Assembly: GCA_964580575.1 (NCBI GenBank)
Contig: CAZOLJ010000001.1
Span: forward strand, 1 to 64,000
Length of the DNA: 64,000 nt
Direction: 5' to 3'
From: CAVPDE01 sp964580575
GTDB taxonomy: Bacteria; Desulfobacterota; DSM-4660; Desulfatiglandales; HGW-15
Positions within the stretch are counted from its first letter, which is position 1; each line of letters opens with the position of its first letter. Below are positions 52,771-62,583 of this stretch, piece after piece. The notes under the pieces were generated by a model. It was not told where the DNA came from, searched no databases, and was given only the letters and a program-made list of their open reading frames with translations. A program made the translations under genes and the position numbers.

Positions 52771-53697
52771 TCAGGGAACGAAAAAGCTGAGCCAGCATAT
52801 GAAGGTCAGGCAGGAAGCAAGAGTGTTCATCGTGACCACAGCACTGGCAAGCTCCGTGGACCCCTGCATCTCACTCGCCATGACGTACGTGACGGTGGCG
52901 GTGGGAGAGGCGAGCAGGATCAGGCCTGGAAGAAACTGGGCGGCCGGCACACGGAGCACCCCATAGAGGAGAAGACCGAGGGCAGGCAGGAACAGGAGTT
53001 TCAGAATCCCTGCTCCCATGGCAAGCTTCAGATTCGACCGGATCAAGCCGAAAGAGAGGGATCCGCCGATAATGAGCAGGGCCAGCGGAAGGGACATGTC
53101 GCTGATGATCTTCAGACCCCGATCCGCAATGGCGGGCACCGGGATCTGGAGAACCGAAAAAAGGATCCCTGCGAGAGCGGAGAGGACCACGGGATTGCCA
53201 ACGACCTTCTTGATGAAAAACCACGCCTGGTGCTTCCTTTCGGGGCCTTGATAAAACATCTGAAGACCAAGAACGGAAAGGAAATTCTGGAGCAGCATCA
53301 TGAATCCGGCCAGAATGCTGGCAGCAGTGAGTCCTTCCGCGCCCAGGAGATAATAGGCAACCGCGAGTCCGATGTATCCCAGGTTTCCGTGCTGGGAACT
53401 CTGGAGAAAGGTGCCTGAGAAAGAGGGTGGGATTTTGAGAAGCCGCTGCATGCCCAGGCCGATGAGAAAGACCATGAGAATCGGTGCGAGTGTGCCGGCA
53501 AGCACAAAGGGAGAAAAATAGGCGGCAAAGGACACTCGCGATATTTCCCGGAAGATCATGGCGGGAATGGCCAGATAAAAGACCAGGCGATTGAGAGGAC
53601 CTACGATAGGAGAAGGCAACAGCTCTTTGGCGTGAAGGAAATAGCCCAGCAGGATAACCAGGAACACGGGAACTATGGTGTTGACGACATCGAGCAT
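52771..53697 (-). CDS. AEC-family (auxin efflux carrier-like) transporter
   Basis: 308 residues from ATG 53697 (AAGGGTGCGACT upstream), about ten membrane segments in two halves. First-half features include VPVFLVILLGYFLHAKELLP and GPLNRLVFYLAIPAMIFREI. Second-half features include PVVLSALAGILFSVLQIPVP and GLKIISDMSLPLALLIIGGSL, both typical of the AEC family. Bacterial members carry malate, malonate or other carboxylates. It sits just upstream of the acyl-CoA synthetase gene on the same strand, so an organic acid substrate is plausible. Confidence 0.9.
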   Translation of the reverse strand: MLDVVNTIVPVFLVILLGYFLHAKELLPSPIVGPLNRLVFYLAIPAMIFREISRVSFAAYFSPFVLAGTLAPILMVFLIGLGMQRLLKIPPSFSGTFLQSSQHGNLGYIGLAVAYYLLGAEGLTAASILAGFMMLLQNFLSVLGLQMFYQGPERKHQAWFFIKKVVGNPVVLSALAGILFSVLQIPVPAIADRGLKIISDMSLPLALLIIGGSLSFGLIRSNLKLAMGAGILKLLFLPALGLLLYGVLRVPAAQFLPGLILLASPTATVTYVMASEMQGSTELASAVVTMNTLASCLTFICWLSFFVP

Positions 53698-53879
53698 AGT
53701 CGCACCCTTATGGATCACCGAGGCTTATCCCACCGAATCCGCCCTGATGTCAAGCGAGCCTTTGCACAAGCGCGCCGCTCATCCGGGCAGAGCGCTGGCA
53801 AAAGATCTTGCAGTGATTAAAATTGGTTATGATCAGGAAAAGGTGTTTTCCAGCTCCTGCGAAAGAATCAAGATTGGTC

Positions 53880-55961
53880 ATGATGACCAAAGGACTTCTC
53901 AGCCTATTTCTTTTCACCGCCCTGGGGCTGTTCTCTCCTCCTGCAGGCAACGCCGAGTCGCCCCGGTCCGTGCATCATGACCTAAAGATCGTCCTCAACC
54001 CAGCTGAAACCAGACTCTCAGGCTTCGACACCGTCACGGTGGATGCCCGCAATGCTTCACGTCTGGCGTTCCTTTTGTCTCAGACAGCCTCCGTGCACAG
54101 CGTGAGCATCTCCGGCAATAGCCGTACCTTCTCCTTCAAGACCGGGCAACTCCTGATTCCATTGAAACGCAGCGACAGGAGAAATCCTTTGCTCGTTGAG
54201 ATTCAATACGGTGCCTCTTTTCATGACCCTGTTCCCGACGCCTTTGTCAACACCGACAACCCCGGTTATGGGGTGACCGGAATCATCTCCCGACGTGGGA
54301 CTTTTCTTCAAGCCGGTGCAGGCTGGTATCCGGAAATCCCCGGAAGCCGCCCCACCTTTCGCCTCCTGGTGAAGGCGCCTGCAGGCATGCTCGCTGTCAC
54401 ATCAGGGCGATGCCTTGGTCATGAAACCAAAAGCGGAAGAACCTTTTCGGAATGGGAGACCGGATTCCCTTCAGAAGGTCTGTCTCTGTCCGCAGGCCCT
54501 TACGCGGTTACGGAAAAGAAAACAGCGGATGTTACGATTGCGACTTATTTCTTCCCTGAAAGCGCCTCTCTTTCAAAGGATTACCTCAGTGCGGCAGTCA
54601 AGTCCATTGCGCTCTACAAAGAGCTGATTGGACCTTATCCTTTTCAGCAGTTTTCGATTGTGGAGAATTTCTTTCCCACCGGGTACGGGTTCCCGTCCTA
54701 CACCTTGCTTGGGAGCACGGTCATCCGCCTGCCTTTCATCCTGGAGACCAGTCTGGGCCACGAGATCGCTCACTGCTGGTGGGGCAACGGCGTTTTGGTC
54801 GATCACCGCCAGGGGAACTGGTGTGAGGGTCTTACGACCTACCTCGCCGACTATCTTTATAAAGAAAGAAGCTCTGAAGAAGAGGGCCGTCAATACAGGC
54901 TTCAGATCCTGAGAAACTTCGCGACCCTTGTGAACCCGGGGAACGACTTCCCTCTTTCTCAATTCAAGGGCCGACATGATCCTTCGTCCCAGGCCATAGG
55001 CTATGGTAAAGCGGCCATGGTTTTCCACATGTTAAGGCGAAGCATTGGCGACAGGGCCTTCTGGGACGGATTGGGAGATGTCTACAGGGCCAAGCTTTTC
55101 AAGGAGGCCTCCTGGAAGGATTTCCAGATCGCTTTTGAACGCCGCGCAGGCATCTCTCTTGAGTTCTTTTTTAAGCAGTGGGTTTCCCGCAAAGGAGCCC
55201 CCCAACTTAGCTTTCAAAACCCTGTGGTCAAGAAAGACGAGGCGTCGTGGACCATCACCGGATCCATTGTTCAGAAAGAGCCGTCCTATGAGCTTGATCT
55301 CCCTATTCGACTTCATGCTCCTTCAAGCGAGCCAGACAACAAGGTTCTTGTGCGCGGAACGGAAACGGCGTTTAAGATTTCCTTGCAAGACCGGCCTTCC
55401 CGAATGGTCGTAGACCCGGAATACGATGTAATGAGGATTCTCTACCCTTCCGAGATCCCTCCTTCCGTCAACTCCCTCAAGGGATCCCCTTCGGTTCTCT
55501 TGGTTCTGCCAAAAGCCTCCTTCTCCCAGAGCAAAAAGATCGCCGGTTTCCTCGCTGAATCCCTCAGCCTGAAGAAGTTCAGAATCCTCTCTGAGGATGA
55601 ATTGAAGGAGAGGGACTTGAAAGAGAATGACCTCTTTCTCGTAGGTCTCACCGAGAACGGTTCTCTCCTTTTCAAAAGGCCTGAGGGGCTGGTGCTCCAA
55701 GAACGACGTTTCAAGGTGAACGGAAAGGATTACGACAGGCCGTCGGATTCGTTCTTCGGCGTTTTCCGAAGTTCCGCTCATGAAGAAAGGGTTGTGGCCC
55801 TTTTCCAGCCGCTGTCCGAAAAGCATGCGGATGAGGTTGCCCGGAAAATCACGCATTACGGCAGATACAGCTATCTCGTGTTCCGGGAAGGTAGGAACGA
55901 AGCAAAAGGAACGTGGCCGGTCACGGACTCACCGCTGGTTTGTGAATGGGAAGAGAAGTGA
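53880..55961 (+). CDS. M1-family zinc metallopeptidase (aminopeptidase-like), exported
   Basis: 693 residues from ATG 53880 (the next codon is also ATG). Signal peptide GLLSLFLFTALGLFSPPAGN. An N-terminal beta domain precedes the catalytic domain: zinc motif HEIAH (294-298) with the third ligand Glu in NWCEGLTTYLADYL (about 316). Spacing is one residue shorter than in classic M1 enzymes. GSLGHEIAHCWW-type context and YGKAAMVFHMLRR support the gluzincin fold. The C-terminal part (about 490-693) is not a typical M1 helical domain. It probably trims peptides in the periplasm. Confidence 0.87.
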   Translation: MMTKGLLSLFLFTALGLFSPPAGNAESPRSVHHDLKIVLNPAETRLSGFDTVTVDARNASRLAFLLSQTASVHSVSISGNSRTFSFKTGQLLIPLKRSDRRNPLLVEIQYGASFHDPVPDAFVNTDNPGYGVTGIISRRGTFLQAGAGWYPEIPGSRPTFRLLVKAPAGMLAVTSGRCLGHETKSGRTFSEWETGFPSEGLSLSAGPYAVTEKKTADVTIATYFFPESASLSKDYLSAAVKSIALYKELIGPYPFQQFSIVENFFPTGYGFPSYTLLGSTVIRLPFILETSLGHEIAHCWWGNGVLVDHRQGNWCEGLTTYLADYLYKERSSEEEGRQYRLQILRNFATLVNPGNDFPLSQFKGRHDPSSQAIGYGKAAMVFHMLRRSIGDRAFWDGLGDVYRAKLFKEASWKDFQIAFERRAGISLEFFFKQWVSRKGAPQLSFQNPVVKKDEASWTITGSIVQKEPSYELDLPIRLHAPSSEPDNKVLVRGTETAFKISLQDRPSRMVVDPEYDVMRILYPSEIPPSVNSLKGSPSVLLVLPKASFSQSKKIAGFLAESLSLKKFRILSEDELKERDLKENDLFLVGLTENGSLLFKRPEGLVLQERRFKVNGKDYDRPSDSFFGVFRSSAHEERVVALFQPLSEKHADEVARKITHYGRYSYLVFREGRNEAKGTWPVTDSPLVCEWEEK

Positions 55962-56032
55962 AGGAATGGAGGGATGGAGAATTGGAATACCGGAGTGTTG
56001 GAGTACTGGAGTAATGGAACTATGGAGAACTG
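55960..56032. repeat. Family H direct microrepeats (GGAATGGAG / TGGAGTA)
   Basis: Degenerate 8-10 nt units (GTGAAGGAATGGAGGGATGG, GTGTTGGAGTACTGGAGTAA) run from the peptidase stop to the ChaN start. They provide upstream in-frame ATG codons that I do not take as the start. Confidence 0.65.
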
Positions 56033-56912
56033 CAAACGCAAGTCGTCCCGCGCCATCGGGGCTTTGAGAAAAGTCCTATTCCCGTTGGCTGTTCTGTTCT
56101 CGCTTGGATGCGTCACGGTCTCGCATGCTGCTGAAATGCGCCTGTTTGATGTGGCGAAGAAGAAGGAACTGAAGCTCTCTGAAGCTCTCCTGAGTCTTCA
56201 AGGGAGAAAAGTCGTTCTCGTGGGAGAGCAACATGACCGGAGGGGTCATCATGCGGCCCAGCTTGAGATCATTAAAGCGCTTCACAGGAGCGGCACTCCA
56301 GTGGCCGTCGGCCTGGAGATGTTTCGCACCAATAGCCAGGACGCTCTGGATCAGTGGGTCAACGAGCGGATCTCTGAAAAAGAGTTTCAGAAAATCTACT
56401 ATGACAACTGGGGCTTTCCCTGGGCTCTTTACAGTATGATCTTTGAGTTCGCGAGGGAGGTGAAGATCCCTATGGTGGGACTCAATGTTCCCAGAGCGGT
56501 CACCCAGCAGGTCGCCCGAGGCGGGTTCCGATCTCTCTCGGAAGAGCAACGGGCCAATCTTCCTTTCGTGGAATGCCGGGTGGAGCCCGAATACATGGAC
56601 TTCATCAAGCGGGCTTACGGCGCTCACGGCCACGGGCCGATGAACTTCACCAACTTCTGTGAGGCCCAGCTGGTGTGGGACAAGGCCATGGCTGTTCACG
56701 CGCTGGGGTATGTGAAGAAAAGCCCGGACAGAATCATGGTTCTCCTTGCGGGAATCGGTCATGCCTGGAAAAAAGGAATCCCTGAGAGGATCAAGGTGCG
56801 CTCTTCGCTCCCTTACGCTGTCCTCCTTCCTGCGATACCGGATCATCTCGACAAGGACACGGTCACCTCCAAGGATGCGGACTATCTGATGTTGAACGTT
56901 AGTGACAAGTGA
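56022..56912 (+). CDS. ChaN-family (DUF399) lipoprotein
   Basis: 296 residues from ATG 56022. Upstream in-frame codons translate a microrepeat and are left out. Lipoprotein signal RKVLFPLAVLFSLGC. The ChaN/TraB-like fold motifs are VVLVGEQHDRRGHHAAQLEI, VAVGLEMFRTNSQDALDQW, YYDNWGFPWALYSMIFEFAR, IPMVGLNVP and LLAGIGHAWKKGIP. Campylobacter ChaN binds haem; the general role is uncertain, perhaps haem or iron uptake. The last codons (GTT AGT GAC AAG TGA, giving VSDK) are contributed by a family C repeat. Confidence 0.87.
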   Translation: MENCKRKSSRAIGALRKVLFPLAVLFSLGCVTVSHAAEMRLFDVAKKKELKLSEALLSLQGRKVVLVGEQHDRRGHHAAQLEIIKALHRSGTPVAVGLEMFRTNSQDALDQWVNERISEKEFQKIYYDNWGFPWALYSMIFEFAREVKIPMVGLNVPRAVTQQVARGGFRSLSEEQRANLPFVECRVEPEYMDFIKRAYGAHGHGPMNFTNFCEAQLVWDKAMAVHALGYVKKSPDRIMVLLAGIGHAWKKGIPERIKVRSSLPYAVLLPAIPDHLDKDTVTSKDADYLMLNVSDK

Positions 56913-57092
56913 CAGGGGAATAGGAGCCAAAGTTGGAGGTGGCACGGACAAACAGGACTTGTCCGTGGGAGATATGATTCCTGACTGACGGCTACACGGA
57001 CAAACTTTTATCCGCCTTCGGCGGATCGTTTGTCCGTGCCACCACAACCAAGTCTGTTACCTTTTTCTTGTCACTCGTGACTCGTTATTCGG
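56903..57092. repeat. Family C composite with nested family D palindrome
   Basis: The left arm AGTGACAAGTGAC supplies the ChaN stop, and the right arm is TTGTCACTCGTGACTCG (about 57069-57085). Nested inside is a perfect 16-bp family D pair, GGTGGCACGGACAAAC (56939-56954) and GTTTGTCCGTGCCACC (57028-57043), plus inner hairpins. Confidence 0.8.
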
Positions 57093-57123
57093 TTTTTCAA
57101 CTTTAGGCATTTTAGGCACTTCT

Positions 57124-59505
57124 TCAGGTGGTCAGCTTCCGATAGATCTCCGGGATCTTCACCGGCAGATTGGCGAGGTCGTCAATAAAAACATAGTTGA
57201 CCGCCCCGTACATGTGGGAAAGGTAGCTGTGCTCGGCCTTGTCAATGGTGATGCAGAAAGGATGAATCCCTTTTCTCTTTGCTTCGATCAGGGCCTGACG
57301 GGTGTCTTCAATCCCGTAGTCTCCGTTGTACCCATCGTAATCGTCCGGTTTGCCGTCGCTCAGAGTAATCAGCAAACGGGTTCTGGACTCCACGCCGCTC
57401 AGAAGATTGGTCAAGTGCCGAATCGGAGGACCCAACCGCGTATACTCCAGGGCCCTGAGGTTCGCCACACGGCGCTTGACCGTGTCTCCATAAGGCTCAT
57501 CAAATCCTTTGATGCGGAAAAGCTCGCACCGCCTCCGGGTTCTTCCTGAAAAACCGTAGATCGCGAAACGGTCCTGCAGCACCTGCATCGCTTCGCTCAG
57601 GATGAGGAGCGCCGTGCGCTCCATATCGTTGATCCAGCCGCTCGTGGAGCCGCTGAGGTCGATCAGGAACGCCGCGGCAATATCACGATTGTTTCGCCTG
57701 AGGCGGACAAAAACTTTCTCCGAAGGGTGGAGGCCTGCCGCCCTGTCGCTAAAGGCTTCCACCGCAGCGTCCAGATCCACATTGTCCCCGTCCTTTTGCC
57801 GCCGGAGCAAGGTCTGCCCCATCCTGATGCGCTCAAACTGGCGCTTGATCTGCCTGATCATGCCCCGGTATTGAGCCAGAGTCTTCTCGGCAAACTGGAG
57901 ACTCCCCGAAGGTGCCGTTGTCTCTCTCAGCACGGCCCAACGCTTTCGGTAGCCCTGCCTGCGGTGATCCCACTCGTCGAGGACATGAATGTTCTCCCCC
58001 TGTTCAGGAAGCACATACCCGGTTCCCTGGGCGTGTTCAGGAAGCACGTCCTCGGCGGGTCTGTACAGAGAGCGGAAAAAGTGTCCCGACATGTCGTCAC
58101 TCATGGCTAGATAGGAGCTGGGGATCGAGCCCAGGTCCTCATAGATCTCCTCGATGAGTCTACGAATCGCTTCAGGAATGGGTGCCGGATTCCCGTCGAG
58201 CAGAAGATCGTTTAGCATAAAGCTGGGAAACTCCAGCTGTTGCGGGGTCTTGCTTCCCAGGGGCTCGGGCTCGGTGGCAGGAACTTCAATCCGCACTTCC
58301 TGCGGCTCGGGCAGATCACAAACCAGTTTGGCGAGTTCGTTACGGAACTTGAGACGCGTCGACGTTCGTCTTTTCCTTCTGCCCCGCTCCGCTTCGTCGG
58401 GCCGGAGTTCGCCAATGTAGAGCGCCTTTTCGAGCCTCTGATAGGGCTCCGGGAGGGGATGAAAAAGAGAGTAGGCTTGTGCCACCACCTCGGCCACCTC
58501 CTCCACTCTCTTTCCTGGTTCTCTGCAGGTCACCAGCAGATCGCGAACCCTTTGCGCGGTTTCATGAATGGGAGACTCTGCCCCCCTGCGGTGATCTCCT
58601 GAGAGCAGATCCCGGGCAGCGTGCTCCATCACCTGGCTTCGGGGAGCCAGGGATTGAGAACTCTTCTGCCAGCGTCCCAATTCCTTCTTCATGTTACACA
58701 GGTCTCGATAGAGACCCGGCAGGTTGTCCTCCAACCATCTCTCGATTCTCAAGGTGTCCCCGAGGAGGAAGAGGTCTCCGGCTAATGTCGGATTCGGGAA
58801 AAGATGAAGGAAACAGGCAAGGTCAGAAGGTAAGTTGGGAGGAACGGCCTGGCGATATTCTCCCTTGAGCTGGAGGGCGAGCCCTTTCAATTTGTTCATG
58901 TCGAGGAAATAAGTCCCCAGCCTGATCTGAGCAAATTTGTGGGTCACCATGATTTTGTAGAGGGAAAAGTTCAATCCCTCATGGGAATGCAGAAAAATGC
59001 GGTCAGGCACATAGATGGTCTCAATATCCGTGTAGTGGACACTCCCCTCCTGAAGCGAGAGATCGTCCCTTCCCAGGGCGTGAAGGTAATGGAGCAGCAC
59101 GCCGTAAACATCCCGGAAGGCCACGCCTCTTCCCCAGTGTCGCTGGAAAGCAGGGTGGCTGTCCAACCCCAGCACAAAGTCCCTCGCCGACTCCAGACCA
59201 TGCGAGTCATAGAGGTCGAGCGCAATGCTGACCCATTTCCCCAGATCTTCAACGGGAATGCGCTGCAAAAGCGGCGGGAACTTGAGGAGAAAGTGGAACG
59301 TCAGTTCCGGTTGAACATTCGCGAGGGTTCTGGCATGATCAAAAATTGCCCGCCGCAGATCCTCCGTGACCCCGTCCAACACCCGATCCAGGCCCAATTG
59401 TTCCAGGTCCTCTTCGTAGTAGATTCGCGAACTGGTGTAGAAAGGAATGGGGAAGAGGGCGAGAATTTCGTTGTTCGGGTTCTTTCTGTTCGTGACGTAG
59501 GCCAT
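57124..59505 (-). CDS. VWA-domain protein, NorD/CbbO-like
   Basis: 793 residues. The C-terminal von Willebrand A domain (about 600-790) has a full metal-ion site: DLSGSTS, the Thr region YTRLGPPIRH and LSDGKPDD. The N-terminal 450 residues are helical, as in NorD and CbbO. Such proteins work with a MoxR-type ATPase to activate a metalloenzyme (nitric oxide reductase, Rubisco or others). The ATPase is the neighbouring gene, ending 2 nt upstream of this start, so they form an operon. No norBC or Rubisco gene is in the window, so the target is unknown. Confidence 0.88.
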   Translation of the reverse strand: MAYVTNRKNPNNEILALFPIPFYTSSRIYYEEDLEQLGLDRVLDGVTEDLRRAIFDHARTLANVQPELTFHFLLKFPPLLQRIPVEDLGKWVSIALDLYDSHGLESARDFVLGLDSHPAFQRHWGRGVAFRDVYGVLLHYLHALGRDDLSLQEGSVHYTDIETIYVPDRIFLHSHEGLNFSLYKIMVTHKFAQIRLGTYFLDMNKLKGLALQLKGEYRQAVPPNLPSDLACFLHLFPNPTLAGDLFLLGDTLRIERWLEDNLPGLYRDLCNMKKELGRWQKSSQSLAPRSQVMEHAARDLLSGDHRRGAESPIHETAQRVRDLLVTCREPGKRVEEVAEVVAQAYSLFHPLPEPYQRLEKALYIGELRPDEAERGRRKRRTSTRLKFRNELAKLVCDLPEPQEVRIEVPATEPEPLGSKTPQQLEFPSFMLNDLLLDGNPAPIPEAIRRLIEEIYEDLGSIPSSYLAMSDDMSGHFFRSLYRPAEDVLPEHAQGTGYVLPEQGENIHVLDEWDHRRQGYRKRWAVLRETTAPSGSLQFAEKTLAQYRGMIRQIKRQFERIRMGQTLLRRQKDGDNVDLDAAVEAFSDRAAGLHPSEKVFVRLRRNNRDIAAAFLIDLSGSTSGWINDMERTALLILSEAMQVLQDRFAIYGFSGRTRRRCELFRIKGFDEPYGDTVKRRVANLRALEYTRLGPPIRHLTNLLSGVESRTRLLITLSDGKPDDYDGYNGDYGIEDTRQALIEAKRKGIHPFCITIDKAEHSYLSHMYGAVNYVFIDDLANLPVKIPEIYRKLTT

Positions 59506-59507
59506 AA

Positions 59508-60320
59508 CTAGAACAGCGATGAGACCATTTCGCTCATTGAGATTTGCATTTCCTCATCATCCGTCAGGGTGTTGGTTATCGCCGCTCGACAGGCTTCGCG
59601 CGACTCAATGCCTAACTGGATCAGCTTCCCCGCGTGAATGAGGAGGCGTGTGCTCGCGCCCTCATCGAGCCCTCTTTCCTTCAGGTTGCGGGTCATGTGG
59701 CCGAGCTTAACCAACCGTCTTGCCAGATCCTGATCAACGCCCGATTCCTGGGACACGATCGCCGTCTCCGCGCCATCCTCCGGATACTTGAATTCCAGCG
59801 ATACGAAACGCTGACGGGTGCTGGGTTTGAGATCCTTCATGATGCTCTGATACCCCGGATTGTAGGAAATGATCAGCATAAACTCCGGAGGAGCAGCCAG
59901 AATTTCACCCCTCTTTTCAATGGGCAAAATGCGCCGGTCATCCGCCAGAGGGTGAATCACGACCGTGGTGTCTTTCCGGGCTTCCACGATTTCATCCAGG
60001 TAGCACAGGGCCCCTGCTCTCACCGCACGCGTGAGGGAACCGTCCGTCCACACCGTGTCACTCCCCTGAATCAGGTAGCGACCCACAAGGTCACCGGCCG
60101 TCAGATCATCGTGGCAGGCCACGATCACCAGGGGTCTTCGCAGTTTCCATGCCATGTATTCCACGAAACGAGTCTTGCCGCATCCTGTGGGCCCTTTGAG
60201 GAGCATGGGCAACTGCTTGGCGTAGGCCTGGGAGAAGACTTCCACTTCGTTGGAAGATGAAAGGTAGTAGGGCTCTTTTTCAATACGATACTCTTCAATG
60301 GCTTTTGTCGCGCTTTTCAT
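59508..60320 (-). CDS. MoxR-family AAA+ ATPase, NorQ/CbbQ-like
   Basis: 270 residues. Walker A GPTGCGKTR (about 40-48), Walker B ALCYLDEIVEA (about 105), sensor-1 FMLIISYNPGYQS (about 150) and a CbbQ_C-type end (DDEEMQISMSEMVSSLF). It is a hexameric chaperone ATPase that pairs with a VWA protein to insert cofactors or reactivate enzymes. The VWA partner follows directly on the same strand. Confidence 0.92.
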   Translation of the reverse strand: MKSATKAIEEYRIEKEPYYLSSSNEVEVFSQAYAKQLPMLLKGPTGCGKTRFVEYMAWKLRRPLVIVACHDDLTAGDLVGRYLIQGSDTVWTDGSLTRAVRAGALCYLDEIVEARKDTTVVIHPLADDRRILPIEKRGEILAAPPEFMLIISYNPGYQSIMKDLKPSTRQRFVSLEFKYPEDGAETAIVSQESGVDQDLARRLVKLGHMTRNLKERGLDEGASTRLLIHAGKLIQLGIESREACRAAITNTLTDDEEMQISMSEMVSSLF

Positions 60321-60488
60321 ATTTGCCTTAAGGCTCCTGACGGAACTCTTCCGTAATGGATGTTAGGAGCGATCCCTTTTCTGGGTTTTCCTTAACACGC
60401 AGTCAACGTCAAGCGTCCTTGATCCCAAAGATCATTGACATTCTAGCTCGAGGCTAATTATAGTCAATCCCGAAAAGGCGAATCGCTC

Positions 60489-61571
60489 ATGAAAATACTC
60501 GTCACAGGCGGCTGCGGTTTCATCGGCAGCAATTTTTTGAGACATGTTCTCAAAAGGACAGACCACATCGGGGTGATCAATCTCGACCTGCTCACCTATG
60601 CCGGCAATCTCGCCAATCTGGCCGATGTGCAAAAGGATTTTCCCGAAAGGTACCAATTCATTAAAGGCGATGTCTGCGACAAGGAGCTGGTCCGGCGGGT
60701 TTTCGAGACTTATCCTATCGACGGGGTGGTGCATTTTGCCGCTGAATCCCATGTGGATCGGAGCATCCTCGGCCCCGAGGCCTTTGTGCGCACCAACGTT
60801 TACGGCACCTTCAACCTTCTGGAGACATGCCGCCGATTCTGGCTTTCAAGCCCCGGGCCGTCCGCCCGGGCAAAGCGATTTCTCCACATTTCCACGGACG
60901 AGGTTTACGGTTCCCTTGGGAGCACGGGCTATTTCACGGAGCAAACTCCCTATGACCCTTCCAGCCCTTACTCGGCGAGCAAAGCAGCCTCTGATCATCT
61001 GGCAAGAGCCTATTTCCGAACTTACAGGCTCCCGACCCTCATCACCAACTGTTCGAACAACTACGGCCCCTTCCAGTTTCCCGAAAAGCTCATCCCTCTG
61101 ATGATCCACAATGCCATGAAAGGTTTGGAACTTCCCGTGTACGGGGACGGCGGGAACGTGCGTGACTGGCTTCACGTGGAGGACCATTGCTCGGCTCTCC
61201 GGCTTGTTCTGGAAAAGGGGAAGCCTGGGGAAAACTACAATATCGGAGGCCGCTGCGAGAAAAAGAACCTCGAACTCGTCCACTTCATCTGTGATTTTCT
61301 GGATAAGCGGTTGGGCTTACTCCATGGGCAACCCAGACGAACCCTCATCCGCTTTGTGACCGACAGGCCGGGGCATGACAGACGCTATGCCATGGATGCG
61401 TCGAAGATCACAAAGGAGCTGGGATGGAGGCCTTTGGCCGCTTTTGAGGAGGGTCTTCGGCAAACCATTGAATGGTACCTTGCCAATCCCGAATGGGTAA
61501 AAGGGATTCTGGATGGATCGTACATGGACTATTACGACAAGCAATATGGAGAACGGCTGCATGGGCATTAA
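60489..61571 (+). CDS. rfbB: dTDP-glucose 4,6-dehydratase
   Basis: 360 residues, a normal length. Extended SDR with TGGCGFIGSNFLRH at the N-terminus, HFAAESHVDRSILGP (dTDP-sugar loop), catalytic ISTDEVYGSLG and YSASKAASDH (YxxxK), and NNYGPFQFPEKLIPLMI. It converts dTDP-glucose to dTDP-4-keto-6-deoxyglucose for rhamnose or other deoxysugars of surface polysaccharide. ATG 60489 is preceded by AAAAGGCGAATCGCTC. It overlaps the start of rfbA. No rfbC or rfbD follows in the window. Confidence 0.95.
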   Translation: MKILVTGGCGFIGSNFLRHVLKRTDHIGVINLDLLTYAGNLANLADVQKDFPERYQFIKGDVCDKELVRRVFETYPIDGVVHFAAESHVDRSILGPEAFVRTNVYGTFNLLETCRRFWLSSPGPSARAKRFLHISTDEVYGSLGSTGYFTEQTPYDPSSPYSASKAASDHLARAYFRTYRLPTLITNCSNNYGPFQFPEKLIPLMIHNAMKGLELPVYGDGGNVRDWLHVEDHCSALRLVLEKGKPGENYNIGGRCEKKNLELVHFICDFLDKRLGLLHGQPRRTLIRFVTDRPGHDRRYAMDASKITKELGWRPLAAFEEGLRQTIEWYLANPEWVKGILDGSYMDYYDKQYGERLHGH

Positions 61572-62454
61572 CCAGAACGTACGAGGCATTGCGCTGGCAG
61601 GGGGACAGGCCACCCGTCTTTATCCTGCGACCAAGGTGATCTCCAAACAGCTGCTCCCGATCTACGACAAGCCCATGATCTACTACCCCCTTTCCGTTCT
61701 CATGCTGGCCGGCATCCGGGAGATCATGATCATCTCCACTCCCGCGGATTTGCCGGCTTATGAGCGACTGCTGGGAGATGGTCGCCAGCTGGGCCTGAGT
61801 TTTCACTACCGGGAGCAGGCCAAGCCGGAAGGCCTTGCCCAGGCCTTTCTCCTGGCCAAGGACTTCATTGCCGGTCATCCCTCATGCCTCATCCTCGGAG
61901 ACAACATTTTTTACGGCGACAGTCTCGGAGAAAGCTTCCGGAAACTCAGGAATCTGGAAAAAGGAGCGACCATCTTCGCCTACTGGGTGAAAGATCCGGA
62001 AAGATATGGTGTCGTGGTCTTTGATCCCGACGGGGCGCCGAAAGAACTTATGGAGAAACCCTCCTCCCCTGTCTCGAATTGGGCTGTGACGGGCCTCTAT
62101 TTCTACGACGAGCACGTGGCCGAGTATGCGGCAACATTGAAGCCTTCTGAGAGAGGAGAACTGGAGATAACAGATCTCAACCGCATTTACCTCCAAAAGA
62201 ACGCTCTCCACGTTGAAAAGCTTGGCCGTGGCATTGCCTGGCTGGACACGGGAACTCACGAATCCTTCCTTCAAGCTACGAACTTCATCCAGATCATCGA
62301 GCAACGCCAGGGCCTCAAGATCGCCTGTCTTGAGGAGATCGCCTTTCGCATGGGGTACATCTCCAAACAAATGCTTGAGGAAGTAGCCCAGTCCATGCGA
62401 AACAGCACCTACGGCGATTATCTCCTGCGCCTCCTCAAAGAAAGGGAAGGATAG
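61561..62454 (+). CDS. rfbA: Glucose-1-phosphate thymidylyltransferase
   Basis: 297 residues from ATG 61561 (GGAGAACGGCTGC upstream), overlapping the rfbB stop by 11 nt. The nucleotidyl-transferase motif is GGQATRLYP, with Ala where most RmlA proteins have Gly. KPMIYYPLSVLMLAGI, the metal-site LGDNIFYG, EKPSSPVSNWAVTGLYFYD and RGIAWLDTGTHESF are all typical RmlA. It makes dTDP-glucose, the substrate of the rfbB product. An ATG five codons earlier is also possible. Confidence 0.94.
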   Translation: MGINQNVRGIALAGGQATRLYPATKVISKQLLPIYDKPMIYYPLSVLMLAGIREIMIISTPADLPAYERLLGDGRQLGLSFHYREQAKPEGLAQAFLLAKDFIAGHPSCLILGDNIFYGDSLGESFRKLRNLEKGATIFAYWVKDPERYGVVVFDPDGAPKELMEKPSSPVSNWAVTGLYFYDEHVAEYAATLKPSERGELEITDLNRIYLQKNALHVEKLGRGIAWLDTGTHESFLQATNFIQIIEQRQGLKIACLEEIAFRMGYISKQMLEEVAQSMRNSTYGDYLLRLLKEREG

Positions 62455-62583
62455 GAAGAAGCTGAATCCCAATGACCGTCTTCCTTTCTTTCAAGCCCTA
62501 ATATGCCTTCTCGTGTTTGGACTACGTCTGAGGCTTTACCCTCCGGACCGCGAGGCCTTGGGCCCTTTAGCCCAAAGAGGCTT

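Noticed and set aside
57124..60320. Nitric oxide reductase or Rubisco accessory operon
   Set aside because: No norB, norC, cbbL or cbbS in the window; only the general MoxR/VWA pairing is supported.
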